Assembly (NCBI GenBank): GCA_964528645.1
Contig: CAZGSR010000010.1
Span: forward strand, 1-64,000
Reading direction: 5' to 3'
DNA length: 64,000 bases
DNA from: UBA5734 sp964528645
GTDB lineage: Bacteria; Bacillota; Clostridia; Saccharofermentanales; UBA5734
Of the stretch, positions 25,303-34,088 are shown piece after piece. Within the stretch, counting starts at the first letter, position 1. Every line of letters begins with the position of its first letter. A model generated the notes under the pieces. That model had not been told where the DNA came from, did not search any database, and worked only from the letters and a program-made list of their open reading frames with translations. Both the position numbers and the translations under genes were made by a program.

Positions 25303-25331
25303 TTGTCAAAAAGTCATATTTCGTTTACAAT
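25303..25331 (+). promoter_or_regulatory. Promoter of xpt
   Basis: TTGTCA, a 17-base spacer and TACAAT. The roughly 57-nt leader contains a small hairpin (CAGCGG/CCGCTG) without a T-run. A purine riboswitch was looked for and not recognised. Confidence 0.65.
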
Positions 25332-25394
25332 TTTTCCATCCTGCCTGTCATGGTAACAGCGGCTGAAGGCCCGCTGGTCTGGTGAGGTTCATCG

Positions 25395-25964
25395 ATGCAA
25401 ATGCTCAAAGACCGGATCGTCCGGGATGGTCAAGTGCTCCCCGGCAATATCCTCAAGGTTGACAGCTTCCTCAATCATCAAATCGACCCGGTCCTGATGG
25501 ATGCCATCGGCGAGGAATTTGCCCGCCGGTTCATGAATGAACCGATCACGCGCATCCTGACCATCGAATCCTCCGGGATCGCCCCGGCGCTTTTTGCCGG
25601 CTATCACCTGCGTGTCCCCGTTGTTTTTGCCAAGAAAACCGAATCTATGAACCAGGATCCGGACACCTTCGCCGCTCCGGTCCATTCTTACACGCGCAAC
25701 CGCGACAATGTCATCCGCGTCGCCTGCCGCTATTTGTCTGCGTCTGACCACATTCTGGTGATCGATGATTTCCTCGCTCACGGCGAAGCGCTGCTGGGCC
25801 TGGCCGACCTGGTCCACCAGGCCGGTGCATCGCTGGCTGGCGCCGGCATCGTCATTGAGAAGGGCTTCCAGGATGGGGGCAAGCGCGTCCGCACTTCAGG
25901 TATCCGGGTTGAATCCCTGGCCATTATCGAGGACATGTCCGACGGGCACGTCCGCTTTCAGTGA
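25395..25964 (+). CDS. xpt: Xanthine phosphoribosyltransferase
   Basis: 189-residue cytosolic purine salvage enzyme converting xanthine and PRPP to XMP. The start block (LKDRIVRDGQVLPGNILKVDSFLNHQIDP) is characteristic of Firmicute Xpt, and the PRPP-binding loop is LVIDDFLAHGEALLG near residue 120. Length is normal for the family. A promoter lies 65 bases upstream. It precedes a BMP-type nucleoside importer by 72 bases, which suggests a joint purine uptake and salvage unit. Confidence 0.93.
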   Translation: MQMLKDRIVRDGQVLPGNILKVDSFLNHQIDPVLMDAIGEEFARRFMNEPITRILTIESSGIAPALFAGYHLRVPVVFAKKTESMNQDPDTFAAPVHSYTRNRDNVIRVACRYLSASDHILVIDDFLAHGEALLGLADLVHQAGASLAGAGIVIEKGFQDGGKRVRTSGIRVESLAIIEDMSDGHVRFQ

Positions 25965-26036
25965 ACATCCGCCTGATTCATCATCTGCCTTGCGAATCCA
26001 GAATTTGAAGCGACCCAGAAAAGAAGGAGAGAAACC

Positions 26037-27200
26037 ATGAAGATCAAGAGAATCCTCACCTTGGCCCTGGCCATGATGCTCGTCCTCGGCCTGGTTGCCG
26101 GTTGTGCCCAGAGCAGTGCCACCACCACTGCTGCTGCCGGTGAAACCACCAGTGCTGCCGCCGAGACCACCACCGCTGCCGCTCCTGCTGAAAAAATCAA
26201 AGTCGGCGTCATCTACATCAGCCCGAAAAATGACGGTGGCTGGTCCCAGGCCCATGCTGACGGTTTTGCCGCTGCCGTTGCCGCAGTTGGTGCAGACAAG
26301 ATCGATCTCAAGGAAATAGAGAACGTCAATGATGCCGATGCCCAGCAGACCGAAACCGCCCTCAACCAGCTTGTCGCCGATGGCTGCCAGATCATTTTCG
26401 CCACCAGCTTCGGCTACATGGAAACCACAGCCAAAGTGGCCTCGGAAAATCCGGAAATCAAGTTCGAACACTGCTCCGGCTACATGAGTGCTGACAATTT
26501 TGCCAACTATTTCGCCCAGATCGAACAGCCCCGCTTCCTCTCCGGCATCGTCGCCGGCCGCATGACGAAGTCGAACACCATTGGCTACGTCGCAGCCATG
26601 CAGATCCCGGAAGTCTACCGTGGCATCAATGCCTTCACCCTCGGCGTGCGCTCGGTCAACCCCGACGCAGTCGTCAAAGTCACCTGGACCAACACCTGGT
26701 TCAACCCGCAGCTGGAAAAAGAAGCCGCGATCTCCCTGATCGACAGCGGCGCTGACGTCCTGGCCCAGCATCAGGACTCCACCGCTGTGCAGCAGGCTGC
26801 CCAGGAAAAGGGCGTCTTCGGCATCGGCTATGACAACCCCATGTACAGCGAAGCCATCAAGGACGCCTACCTGACCGCTCCGGTCTTCAAGTGGGGCGCC
26901 TACTATGAACAGCGCCTGGCCGCCATGCTCGATGGCAGCTGGACCACCGGCGCCTACTGGGGCGGCATGAACGATGGCGTCGTTGCGCTTGATGCAATGA
27001 CCGCGCTCGTCCCGGCCGAAGTCCAGACTGAGGTCAATGCCCTCGTCGACACCATGAAAGCCCAGGGCAATGACTTTGTCTTTGCCGGCCCGATCAAGGA
27101 CAACACGGGTGCCGAGCGTGTCGCCGCCGGCGCATCCCTGAGCGCCGACGACCAGTTCGCCATGGACTGGTTCGTCGAAGGCGTCGTCGAAGCCAAGTAA
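26037..27200 (+). CDS. BMP-family nucleoside-type binding lipoprotein
   Basis: 387-residue secreted lipoprotein. The signal peptide ends in a lipobox (LVLGLVAGCAQ), followed by an Ala/Thr/Glu-rich linker (about 25-55) and the BMP (PnrA-like) domain with KVGVIYISPKNDGGWSQAHADG, QTETALNQLVADGCQIIFATSFG and GAYYEQRLAAMLDG. Members bind purine nucleosides or related compounds for import. It is followed by an ATPase and two permeases of the matching class. GAAGGAGAG precedes the ATG. A strong hairpin after the stop probably keeps this gene expressed above the rest of the operon. Confidence 0.92.
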   Translation: MKIKRILTLALAMMLVLGLVAGCAQSSATTTAAAGETTSAAAETTTAAAPAEKIKVGVIYISPKNDGGWSQAHADGFAAAVAAVGADKIDLKEIENVNDADAQQTETALNQLVADGCQIIFATSFGYMETTAKVASENPEIKFEHCSGYMSADNFANYFAQIEQPRFLSGIVAGRMTKSNTIGYVAAMQIPEVYRGINAFTLGVRSVNPDAVVKVTWTNTWFNPQLEKEAAISLIDSGADVLAQHQDSTAVQQAAQEKGVFGIGYDNPMYSEAIKDAYLTAPVFKWGAYYEQRLAAMLDGSWTTGAYWGGMNDGVVALDAMTALVPAEVQTEVNALVDTMKAQGNDFVFAGPIKDNTGAERVAAGASLSADDQFAMDWFVEGVVEAK

Positions 27201-27233
27201 ACCGACTCCATGCTCTGACCCCTTGTGAATCTG

Positions 27234-27275
27234 CCTGGCCTGTGCCGCCATTTCTTGCGGCACAGGCCAGGTTTT
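27234..27275 (+). terminator. Intra-operon terminator/attenuator hairpin
   Basis: A perfect 15-bp stem (27234-27248 with 27257-27271), an 8-base loop and TTTT follow the BMP gene and precede the ABC ATPase. It likely stabilises the binding-protein message and partly terminates transcription, as in many ABC operons. Confidence 0.8.
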
Positions 27276-27296
27276 ATGACTTTACAGGAGCTTGAT

Positions 27297-28832
27297 ATGA
27301 CCGATACTACAAGAGTCCCCGCCATCGAGATGCGCGGCATCAGCAAAGCGTTTGCCTCAGTCAAAGCCAACCAGGACATCTGCTTCTCGGTTGCAGCGGG
27401 TGAGATCCATGCCCTGCTCGGTGAAAACGGATCCGGCAAATCGACGCTGATGAACATCCTCTCCGGGATTTATCTGCCGGATTCCGGTGAAATCGACATC
27501 CACGGTGAGCGCGTCATTTTCCGCTCGCCACGCGACTCCATGGCCAAAGGGATCGGTATGATCCATCAGCATTTCAAACTGGTCGAAAACCTGACGGCCC
27601 TGGACAACATCATCGCCGGGACCGGCCACGGGCTTTTCATCGACCGCGCAGCCGCCCGGGCGAAAATCGCGGCCTTGTCCGAACAGTTTGCAATGGGGAT
27701 AGATCCCGACCGGCGCATCTCGACGATGTCGGTCAGTGAAAAGCAGACCGTCGAAATCCTCAAGGTTCTCTACCGCGGCTCGCAGATCCTGATCCTCGAC
27801 GAGCCGACGGCCGTCCTGACGCCGCAGGAAATCACCCACCTGTTCCAGATCCTGCACCGGATGCGCGAAAATGGCCAGGCGATTGTTTTCATCAGCCACA
27901 AACTCAATGAAGTCCTCTCCCTGTGCGACCGGGTTACCGTCCTGCGTCAGGGTCGTACGATTGGCACGGTGCGCACCGATTTGACCACCACGACTGAGCT
28001 GGTGGAGATGATGGTTGGCCGTGCCGTGGACCTGTCGATTGACCGGCCGTCTGTCCAGGGTTCCGGTCTCTGCCTGGAAATCGAGGGCCTCTCGGTCCTG
28101 GACACCAGCGGGGTCCATCGCCTGAGCAAAGTCAGCTTCCAGCTCAGCCACGGGGAAATCCTCGGTGTCGCTGGTCTGTCCGGCAGCGGCCAGAAGGAGC
28201 TGTGCGAGGCCATCGCCGGTTTGCAGATCCCGTCCGAAGGAAGCATCCGCTTCCACGGCAACGAGATCGTAGGCAAATCACCGCGTGAGATCATCAAGAT
28301 GGGCATCAGCATGAGCTTCATCCCCGAGGACCGCCTGGGCATGGGCCTGGTCGCCTCGATGGACATTGCCGACAACATTCTGCTCAAGGACTACGCCTTC
28401 CACAAGGGCCCTTTCATTGACCGCAAGGCCGCACGGGCCAAGGCCAGGCAGATCGTTTCCCAGCTGGCGATCAACACACCAGGCATTTTCCACACGGTGC
28501 GCAAGCTGTCCGGCGGTAACATCCAGAAAGTCATCCTCGGCCGCGAGATCAACCTCAATCCGCGCCTGCTGATCACCGCCTATGCGGTGCGCGGCCTCGA
28601 CATCCATTCATCCTATACCATCTACTCGCTGATCAATGAGCAGAAACAGAAAGATGTCGCCGTCCTATTTATCGGCGAAGATCTCGATGTGCTGCTGGAG
28701 CTGTGCGATCGTATCCTGGTCCTGTGCAATGGCGAAGTCACGGGTATCGTCCAGGCCAGCAAAGTGACCAAGGAACAGATCGGCCTGATGATGGCCGGTG
28801 AATCGCTCCAAGAAAAGGAGGTCGTCCTCTGA
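27297..28832 (+). CDS. ABC importer ATPase with two fused nucleotide-binding domains
   Basis: 511 residues, fused ATPase of the sugar/nucleoside (YufO/NupA-type) class. Domain 1 has Walker A GENGSGKST (about 41), the signature-like SVSEKQTVEI (about 143) and Walker B LILDEPTAVL. Domain 2 has a modified Walker A (VAGLSGSGQKELCEAIAGL), a good signature KLSGGNIQKVI and a degenerate Walker B (LLITAYAVRGLD), as is usual for the second half of this class. CAGGAG precedes the ATG. It energises the two permeases encoded next, for import of the BMP ligand. Its stop overlaps the next start as TGATG. Confidence 0.92.
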   Translation: MTDTTRVPAIEMRGISKAFASVKANQDICFSVAAGEIHALLGENGSGKSTLMNILSGIYLPDSGEIDIHGERVIFRSPRDSMAKGIGMIHQHFKLVENLTALDNIIAGTGHGLFIDRAAARAKIAALSEQFAMGIDPDRRISTMSVSEKQTVEILKVLYRGSQILILDEPTAVLTPQEITHLFQILHRMRENGQAIVFISHKLNEVLSLCDRVTVLRQGRTIGTVRTDLTTTTELVEMMVGRAVDLSIDRPSVQGSGLCLEIEGLSVLDTSGVHRLSKVSFQLSHGEILGVAGLSGSGQKELCEAIAGLQIPSEGSIRFHGNEIVGKSPREIIKMGISMSFIPEDRLGMGLVASMDIADNILLKDYAFHKGPFIDRKAARAKARQIVSQLAINTPGIFHTVRKLSGGNIQKVILGREINLNPRLLITAYAVRGLDIHSSYTIYSLINEQKQKDVAVLFIGEDLDVLLELCDRILVLCNGEVTGIVQASKVTKEQIGLMMAGESLQEKEVVL

Positions 28833-29971
28833 TGCGCCTGCGAATTGCCAAAAAGGAAACCGCCGGAGGGTGGCGGGCGGTGGTCATCCGCTTTGCCTCA
28901 GTCCTCGTGGCGCTGCTTTTATCCGGCCTGATCATGGCTGCCATGGGCTTTGACCCGGTCGCTGCCTACCTGGCGATCGCCAAGGGGTCCTTTGGCTCCG
29001 CCCGCGGCCTGATCAACACCGTCACTGTCGCCATCCCGCTCCTGATCGTTGCCCTGGGCCTGTCGATCAGCTTCTCGATGCGCTTCTGGAACATCGGTGG
29101 TGAAGGCCAGATGGTCATGGGCGCGATTTTTGCCACCTATGTGTCCCACCAGCTGCCGGAATCGACCCCGGCGGTTGTCTACTGGGTGGGCATGGCCCTG
29201 GCAGCCATGCTGGGCGGTGGCTTTTATGCACTGATCCCAGGCTTGTTCCGGGCCTATTCTGGGACCAATGAAACGCTGTTCACCCTGATGCTCAATTATG
29301 TCGCGATCAAAGTGGCCGTTTTCCTGCGCCTGGTGCTGTGGAAAAATCCGGCGGCCAAGGGTTTCCCCCAGATCAAGGCCATTCCCGAAGCAGCCCATCT
29401 GCCCAAACTATTTGGCATCCACATCGGCTGGATCATCGCCCTGGTGATTACAGTCTTTGTCGCGGTGTACCTCAAATACACCAAGCGAGGTTATGAAACC
29501 CGCGTTGTCGGCGAAAGTGAGCGAACCGCCCATTATGCCGGGATCAATGTCCGCCGTGTCTTGATCGGTGGCGTCGCCCTGTCTGGTGCCATTGTCGGCC
29601 TGGCGGGATTTGCCAAGCTCTGCGGGGTATCGCATGTACTGTCGGAAAGCATCGGCGGCGGTAATGGCTTTTCTGCTGTCATCGTGGCATGGCTGGCCCA
29701 GCTCAATGCGCCGGTCATGGTCCTGATTGCGCTGCTGTTTGCCGCCATGGAGCAAGGCGCCATGGGGATGGAACTGGCACTCAAAATCCCTGTTTCGGTC
29801 TCTGATGTCATCAAGGGCCTGATCCTGTTCTCCGCACTGGCTTCCGAATTTTTCATCTCCTACCACGTCGTCTTCGAAAAGGGTCCGGGCGCCCTGCTCC
29901 GCCAATACCGGCGCCTGGGCCAGAAAGCGCAGCAGGCAGCAGAAGCAGCGGAAGGGGAGGACAAGACCTGA
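28832..29971 (+). CDS. Nucleoside-type ABC permease (YufP-like)
   Basis: 379-residue polytopic membrane protein of the BPD_transp_2 family, with 9-10 helices. Typical sequence is SISFSMRFWNIGGEGQMVMG early and YAGINVRRVLIGGVALSGAIVGLAG in the cytoplasmic loop/helix region. The C-terminus is charged and cytosolic. It forms a heterodimeric channel with the next gene product. Its start codon shares a base with the ATPase stop. Confidence 0.92.
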   Translation: MRLRIAKKETAGGWRAVVIRFASVLVALLLSGLIMAAMGFDPVAAYLAIAKGSFGSARGLINTVTVAIPLLIVALGLSISFSMRFWNIGGEGQMVMGAIFATYVSHQLPESTPAVVYWVGMALAAMLGGGFYALIPGLFRAYSGTNETLFTLMLNYVAIKVAVFLRLVLWKNPAAKGFPQIKAIPEAAHLPKLFGIHIGWIIALVITVFVAVYLKYTKRGYETRVVGESERTAHYAGINVRRVLIGGVALSGAIVGLAGFAKLCGVSHVLSESIGGGNGFSAVIVAWLAQLNAPVMVLIALLFAAMEQGAMGMELALKIPVSVSDVIKGLILFSALASEFFISYHVVFEKGPGALLRQYRRLGQKAQQAAEAAEGEDKT

Positions 29972-30960
29972 TGGAAGTTTCATTGATGATTGCCCTCTTT
30001 GTTGCCTCTGCCGTGCGCATGGCCGTACCGTTGCTTCTGGGCACCCTGGGGGAATCCCTGACCGAACGCGCCGGCAACCTCAACCTCGGCGTCGAAGGAC
30101 TGATGATGATGGGCGCAGCCACCGGCTTCATCGCCGCCTACCACACGGACAACATTGCCCTCGCCATCCTGGTCGGCATGCTGGGATCTGGCTTTGGCGC
30201 CCTGCTCTACGCCATCCTGACCATCACCTTCCGGACCAAACAAGATGTCACCGGGCTGGCTTTGACGATTTTCGGCACCGGATTTGCCAATACCCTGGGT
30301 AAAAGCCTGGCCAACCAGAACACCCCACCGGCCATTCGCGAATTCGCCCAGGCCACGCCGCTGCATCTGCCGCTCGAACCGGTAGCCAGCCTGCCCGTGC
30401 TCGGCCCCGTGCTGGCCTTCATCGACACCGCCTTCCTGCAGCACAACTGGTTTGTCTACCTGACCTTCGCCGCAGCGATCGTCGGCTGGATCTATCTCTT
30501 CCGCACCCGTGAAGGCCTCCACCTGCGCATGGTCGGTGAAAATCCGGCGGCTGCTGATGCCTCTGGCATCCGGGTCATCGCGGCTAAATACGTCCATGTC
30601 GTCATCGGCGGCATCCTCTGTGGACTCGGCGGGGTCTACATCTCCGTCGTCAATGTCGGAACCTACCTGGAAAACATTGTTGCCGGGCGGGGCTGGATTG
30701 TCGTCGCTCTGGTCATTTTCATCCGTTGGGATCCCTTGAAGGCGATCGCTGGCTCGCTCTTGTTCGGCGCCCTCGAGATCGTCGGCTTCCGCATCCAGCA
30801 TATCGAAGGCCTCTCCAGCATCCCGGTCTTCTCCCAATACGCGATCGACATGTATCCCTACCTGATGACGATCATCGTCCTGGTCATCACCTACTCCCGG
30901 AAAAAAGCCTACCAGGGCCCTGCAGCCCTGGGCGTGCCCTATTTCCGCGAGGACCGCTGA
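29971..30960 (+). CDS. Nucleoside-type ABC permease (YufQ-like)
   Basis: 329-residue membrane protein, second BPD_transp_2 subunit. Recognised by LLLGTLGESLTERAGNLNLG, GVEGLMMMGAATGF and TREGLHLRMVGENPAAADASGI, which are typical of the smaller subunit of BMP-linked importers. Its start overlaps the preceding stop (TGATG). It ends the xpt-bmp-ABC unit; about 170 bases of non-coding sequence follow. Confidence 0.92.
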   Translation: MEVSLMIALFVASAVRMAVPLLLGTLGESLTERAGNLNLGVEGLMMMGAATGFIAAYHTDNIALAILVGMLGSGFGALLYAILTITFRTKQDVTGLALTIFGTGFANTLGKSLANQNTPPAIREFAQATPLHLPLEPVASLPVLGPVLAFIDTAFLQHNWFVYLTFAAAIVGWIYLFRTREGLHLRMVGENPAAADASGIRVIAAKYVHVVIGGILCGLGGVYISVVNVGTYLENIVAGRGWIVVALVIFIRWDPLKAIAGSLLFGALEIVGFRIQHIEGLSSIPVFSQYAIDMYPYLMTIIVLVITYSRKKAYQGPAALGVPYFREDR

Positions 30961-31138
30961 GTCAGGATCTGGCTTGTTGCCGACCTGGTATGCAGCCAAG
31001 ACTGCCTGACTGACACGGCTGCTACTTTCAAGGGAACCCTTTCGGTTTTATTTTCGTCTAATCCCTGACTGGCAGAGGATGAACCGGCCTCGTCCGGACT
31101 TCCTCCAGCCAAAACCCCGATGAGGGAGGCGAATGACA

Positions 31139-33352
31139 ATGAAACGGATCGTGGTTTTTGTTCTTGTTCTGCTGCTTGTTGTCCTGCCCGTGCTAGCCAG
31201 CTGTGAATCCTGGCCTGGCCGCTCAGGTCCAAGCACGACGTCCGGGCAGACGGATCCGGATGATACGGTTCTGCCTACCCCCGTTCCCCCGGAACCTGCG
31301 ACCTATGATGACCTGATCGCCAGGTTGCGCGAGATGGCTGCCAACCCTGCCATCGACCAGTTCCGGATGTTTGCTTTCCCCGAAGCTGCCATGGAAAAGG
31401 ATGCCGGTCTCGCCCCAGGCAGCCAGGCAACAGCACCTGCCGCCAATCCGGACCATTCCCAGACCAATATCCAAGTCCAGGGAGTGGACGAAGCTGACCT
31501 CGTCAAAACAGATGGCCGCTACCTCTATGTGGTTGCCAACAATCGCCTCAGCATCATCGACGCCCAGGATCCAGCCCGGATGCAGGTGGTCTCGAGCCTG
31601 GCCTTTGCCACCAACCGCGAGACCGATGCATTTTACCTCAATGAGTCGCTCCTCGAGATCTATCTCGATCCCGATCACGAGCGTCTGACTGTCCTGCTGG
31701 CCGGGTACAGCTATGAGAAATATCCACAGCCTTGGCCGCAGCCGGTCGAACCGGGTGACCCTGTTCCGGCGACAGGTTCAATTGAACCAGGAGTTGCCTG
31801 GTCAGAATCGGGTGAAGCAGCGCCGGAGGCGGCGACTCTTGTGCCGGATGTGAAAATTGCCGCACCAGCCGCTCCGGAGATGATCGCCCCCATTCAGGCC
31901 GGCCGCACCTACACCACGACACACGTGTATGACATCACCGACCGTTCTGCCGTGCGCCTGGTGCGCCAGTTCAGCCAGGAAGGCAGTTACGTCACCTCAC
32001 GCAAGATCGGCTCAGTCGTGACCGTTGTCACGAACCAGTACAAATACTGGATCTGGCCCATGCTGGATCAGACGGTTCAAGGTAAGCTTGCACCAGAGCA
32101 GGTTTTCCCTGCGACCATCTCGTCGGAGACAGGCAGCGGATCTAACGCGTATTCTGGCAGCGGATCCGGGGCTGATCAAGCTTGGCAAACAGTCACACCA
32201 GCCCAGTTGAGCATCCTGCCGGAAGGCGATCCAGGCAGCCAGGTGATCCTGGCTTCCATCGACACCGTAGCGGTTGAAAAGCAGCCGGAAATCCTGGCAA
32301 CAGTGGGTGCCACAGGGACTGTCTATTGTTCGACTGAAAACCTCTATCTTTTCGGGATGCGCACTGTCTGGCCAGCCCGTGAACAGGACGACGGACTAAG
32401 CAAGCCGGAAATTTGGCCTGGATCCTATGAGACTCATACGGAAATCTATCGGTATAGCCTGACAGGTGGCAAAATCACACCTGCCGGACAAGGCTCAGTT
32501 CCGGGCACCGTCATCGGACAATACAGCTTTGACGAATACGAGGGCTACCTGCGTGTGGCCACGACAACCGGCCAGGCCTGGTCTGGTCGTGCCGACCCTT
32601 CCGAGAATCACGTTTTTGTCCTAGACCAGGATCTCAAGCGTGTCGGCGCAGTCACGGGCTTGGCTGAAGGCGAAACCATCCGTTCAGTCCGCTTCATCGG
32701 ACCGCTCGGTTACGTCGTCACCTTCCGCACGACAGATCCCTTGTTCGTCATCGACTTGCATGACCCTCGGCGGCCGAAAGTAGCCGGCGAGCTGAAGATT
32801 CCCGGTTACAGCGCCTACCTGCACCCCTTTGGCGATGATCGACTGATTGGCATCGGCTACGATGTGGGCCTCGATGGCGACATCGCTTATGAAAAAGGCC
32901 TGAAAGTGTCCCTGTTCGATATCGCCGATCCAACCCGCCCGGCTGAGCTTTCAACCCTGATATTGGGTAGCCGTGGCAGCTCAACCGAGCTCAGCTACAA
33001 CCCCCGCAGCCTGTTGTTTTCCGCAGCCAAAAGCCTGGTTGCATTCCCAGTCCTTTTAACCGAGACGACCACCGACAGCCGCCTCGAATACGGCCAACCC
33101 AAATTCCAGGGCCTCATCGTCCTGACCATTGCCAATGACCGTGTTGTCCTGCGCGGTGGCGTGACTCATGCCGACCCAGCTGGACCCGCACCCGGTGAGG
33201 ACCCGTACCTCGTCTACTACGGCGACGATGCCATCCGCCGCGGTGCCTACATTGGCAACACCCTGTTCACCATCTCCAACCGCCAGATCATCGCCAGCGG
33301 ACTCGACACCCTGGCCCGGATAGGTACGGTTGAGTTGCCGAGAGCTGGGTGA
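31139..33352 (+). CDS. Secreted beta-propeller lipoprotein (COG4880-like)
   Basis: 737 residues. A signal peptide with lipobox (LPVLASC) anchors it to the membrane. A Pro/Thr-rich linker leads to a large domain resembling the secreted proteins with a C-terminal beta-propeller (COG4880). Recognisable are NIQVQGVDEADLVKTDGRYL, VTGLAEGETIRSVRFIGPLG, YVVTFRTTDPLFVIDL and PRRPKVAGELKIPGYSAYL. Function is unknown; related proteins occur in archaea and Firmicutes. The ATG at 31139 is preferred because GGAGG lies 8 bases upstream; an ATG at 31133 is too close to that site. It is monocistronic, followed by a repeat array. Confidence 0.85.
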   Translation: MKRIVVFVLVLLLVVLPVLASCESWPGRSGPSTTSGQTDPDDTVLPTPVPPEPATYDDLIARLREMAANPAIDQFRMFAFPEAAMEKDAGLAPGSQATAPAANPDHSQTNIQVQGVDEADLVKTDGRYLYVVANNRLSIIDAQDPARMQVVSSLAFATNRETDAFYLNESLLEIYLDPDHERLTVLLAGYSYEKYPQPWPQPVEPGDPVPATGSIEPGVAWSESGEAAPEAATLVPDVKIAAPAAPEMIAPIQAGRTYTTTHVYDITDRSAVRLVRQFSQEGSYVTSRKIGSVVTVVTNQYKYWIWPMLDQTVQGKLAPEQVFPATISSETGSGSNAYSGSGSGADQAWQTVTPAQLSILPEGDPGSQVILASIDTVAVEKQPEILATVGATGTVYCSTENLYLFGMRTVWPAREQDDGLSKPEIWPGSYETHTEIYRYSLTGGKITPAGQGSVPGTVIGQYSFDEYEGYLRVATTTGQAWSGRADPSENHVFVLDQDLKRVGAVTGLAEGETIRSVRFIGPLGYVVTFRTTDPLFVIDLHDPRRPKVAGELKIPGYSAYLHPFGDDRLIGIGYDVGLDGDIAYEKGLKVSLFDIADPTRPAELSTLILGSRGSSTELSYNPRSLLFSAAKSLVAFPVLLTETTTDSRLEYGQPKFQGLIVLTIANDRVVLRGGVTHADPAGPAPGEDPYLVYYGDDAIRRGAYIGNTLFTISNRQIIASGLDTLARIGTVELPRAG

Positions 33353-33408
33353 TCGTATGCGGGCTGGGCTTGCGGTCAGATCGGCCTTACGGTGAAGTCC
33401 GGTACCAG

Positions 33409-33681
33409 TGCCGGCAAGAGGATCCGGCACGGCTGCGAACCTGACACAGATGCCGGCAAGAGGATCCGGTACGGCTGCGAACCTGACACAGATGCCTGAA
33501 AGAGGATCCGGCACGGCTGCGAACCTGACACAGATGCCGGCAAGAGGATCCGGCACGGCTGCGAACCTGACACAGATGCCGGCAAGAGGATCCGATACGG
33601 CTGCGAACCTGGCACAGATGCCGGCAAGAGGATCCGGCACGGCTGCGAACCTGGCACAGATGCCGGCAAGAGGATCCGATA
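33409..33681 (+). repeat. 42-bp tandem repeat, array A (six units plus partial)
   Basis: Units start at 33409, 33451, 33493, 33535, 33577, 33619 and 33661 (partial), each beginning TGCCGGCAAGAGGATCCGG and ending GCGAACCTGACACAGA. Variation is confined to a few positions, for example TGCCTGAAAG in unit three, GATACGG in unit five, and a shift from CTGACACAG to CTGGCACAG in the last units. There are no spacers, so it is not a CRISPR. Confidence 0.95.
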
Positions 33682-33769
33682 CCAAATTCGGAAAATTGAA
33701 TTCGAAATCCTTGAAAGGGACTGCGACTGTGAGCCTTAACAGCTTATTCCATCTCTTTATTCATAAATG

Positions 33770-33804
33770 GTGCCTGGCACGGCTTTTAAAGCTGTGCCAG
33801 GCAC
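33770..33804. repeat. 35-base palindrome between the repeat arrays
   Basis: GTGCCTGGCAC (33770-33780) and GTGCCAGGCAC (33794-33804) are exact inverted copies, and the inner GCTTT/AAAGC also pairs; only one position (G/T, wobble in RNA) is unpaired. It resembles REP-like elements. Imperfect direct repeats (GAAAGGGACTGCGACTGT at 33713 and GAAAGGACTGTGTCTGT at 33837) flank it. Confidence 0.8.
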
Positions 33805-33890
33805 TCATATAAGAACTTGATGCTGATAAGAGACTGGAAAGGACTGTGTCTGTAGTATTTTCGGGATTTTAAAAATTCCATCAGTAATTC

Positions 33891-34013
33891 TGCGAACTTG
33901 GCACAAGTTCCGGCAAGAGGATCCGGCACAGCTGCGAACTTGGCACAAGTTCCGGAAAGAGGATCCGGCACGGCTGCGAACCTGGCACAGATGCCGGCAA
34001 GAGGGTCAGACGC
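33891..34013 (+). repeat. 42-bp tandem repeat, array B (about three units)
   Basis: The same 42-bp unit as array A, with TGCGAAC at 33891, 33933 and 33975. Variants include TTGGCACAAGTTCCGG in the first two units. The last unit is nearly identical to those of array A, indicating a common origin interrupted by the palindromic segment. Confidence 0.9.
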
Positions 34014-34088
34014 CACTCGACTCCACTCACCCCGCGCCAGCCGCGATCCCGTCCCCGGCCATCCGGCCGTGCCCGGTCTCGCTACCAC

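Larger units (their letters stand above)
33353..34088. other. Non-coding repeat-rich region
   Basis: A 736-base gap with no accepted gene. It contains two arrays of a 42-bp repeat and, between them, an AT-rich segment with a long palindrome. Because 42 is divisible by three, open frames run through the arrays on both strands (14-residue peptide repeats), but none has a ribosome binding site or recognisable protein. Confidence 0.75.

Noticed and set aside
25332..25394. Purine riboswitch before xpt
   Set aside because: None of the conserved loop sequences of the purine aptamer are present and the leader is short.
25896..27263. Minus-strand 455-codon frame antisense to the BMP gene
   Set aside because: A shadow of the GC-biased codons of the real gene; its glycine/serine-rich sequence has no family resemblance.
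33056..33685. Minus-strand 209-codon frame over the lipoprotein end and repeats
   Set aside because: Open only because of the repeat period and codon bias; no ribosome binding site or known domain, and it overlaps a convincing gene.
33408..33812. Plus-strand frame of repeated MPARGSGTAANLTQ peptides
   Set aside because: It is the translation of the 42-bp repeat array, starts with GTG without a ribosome binding site and runs into unrelated AT-rich sequence; the minus strand is equally open.
33409..34013. Possible CRISPR array
   Set aside because: Units are directly adjacent with no spacers and no cas genes are near.
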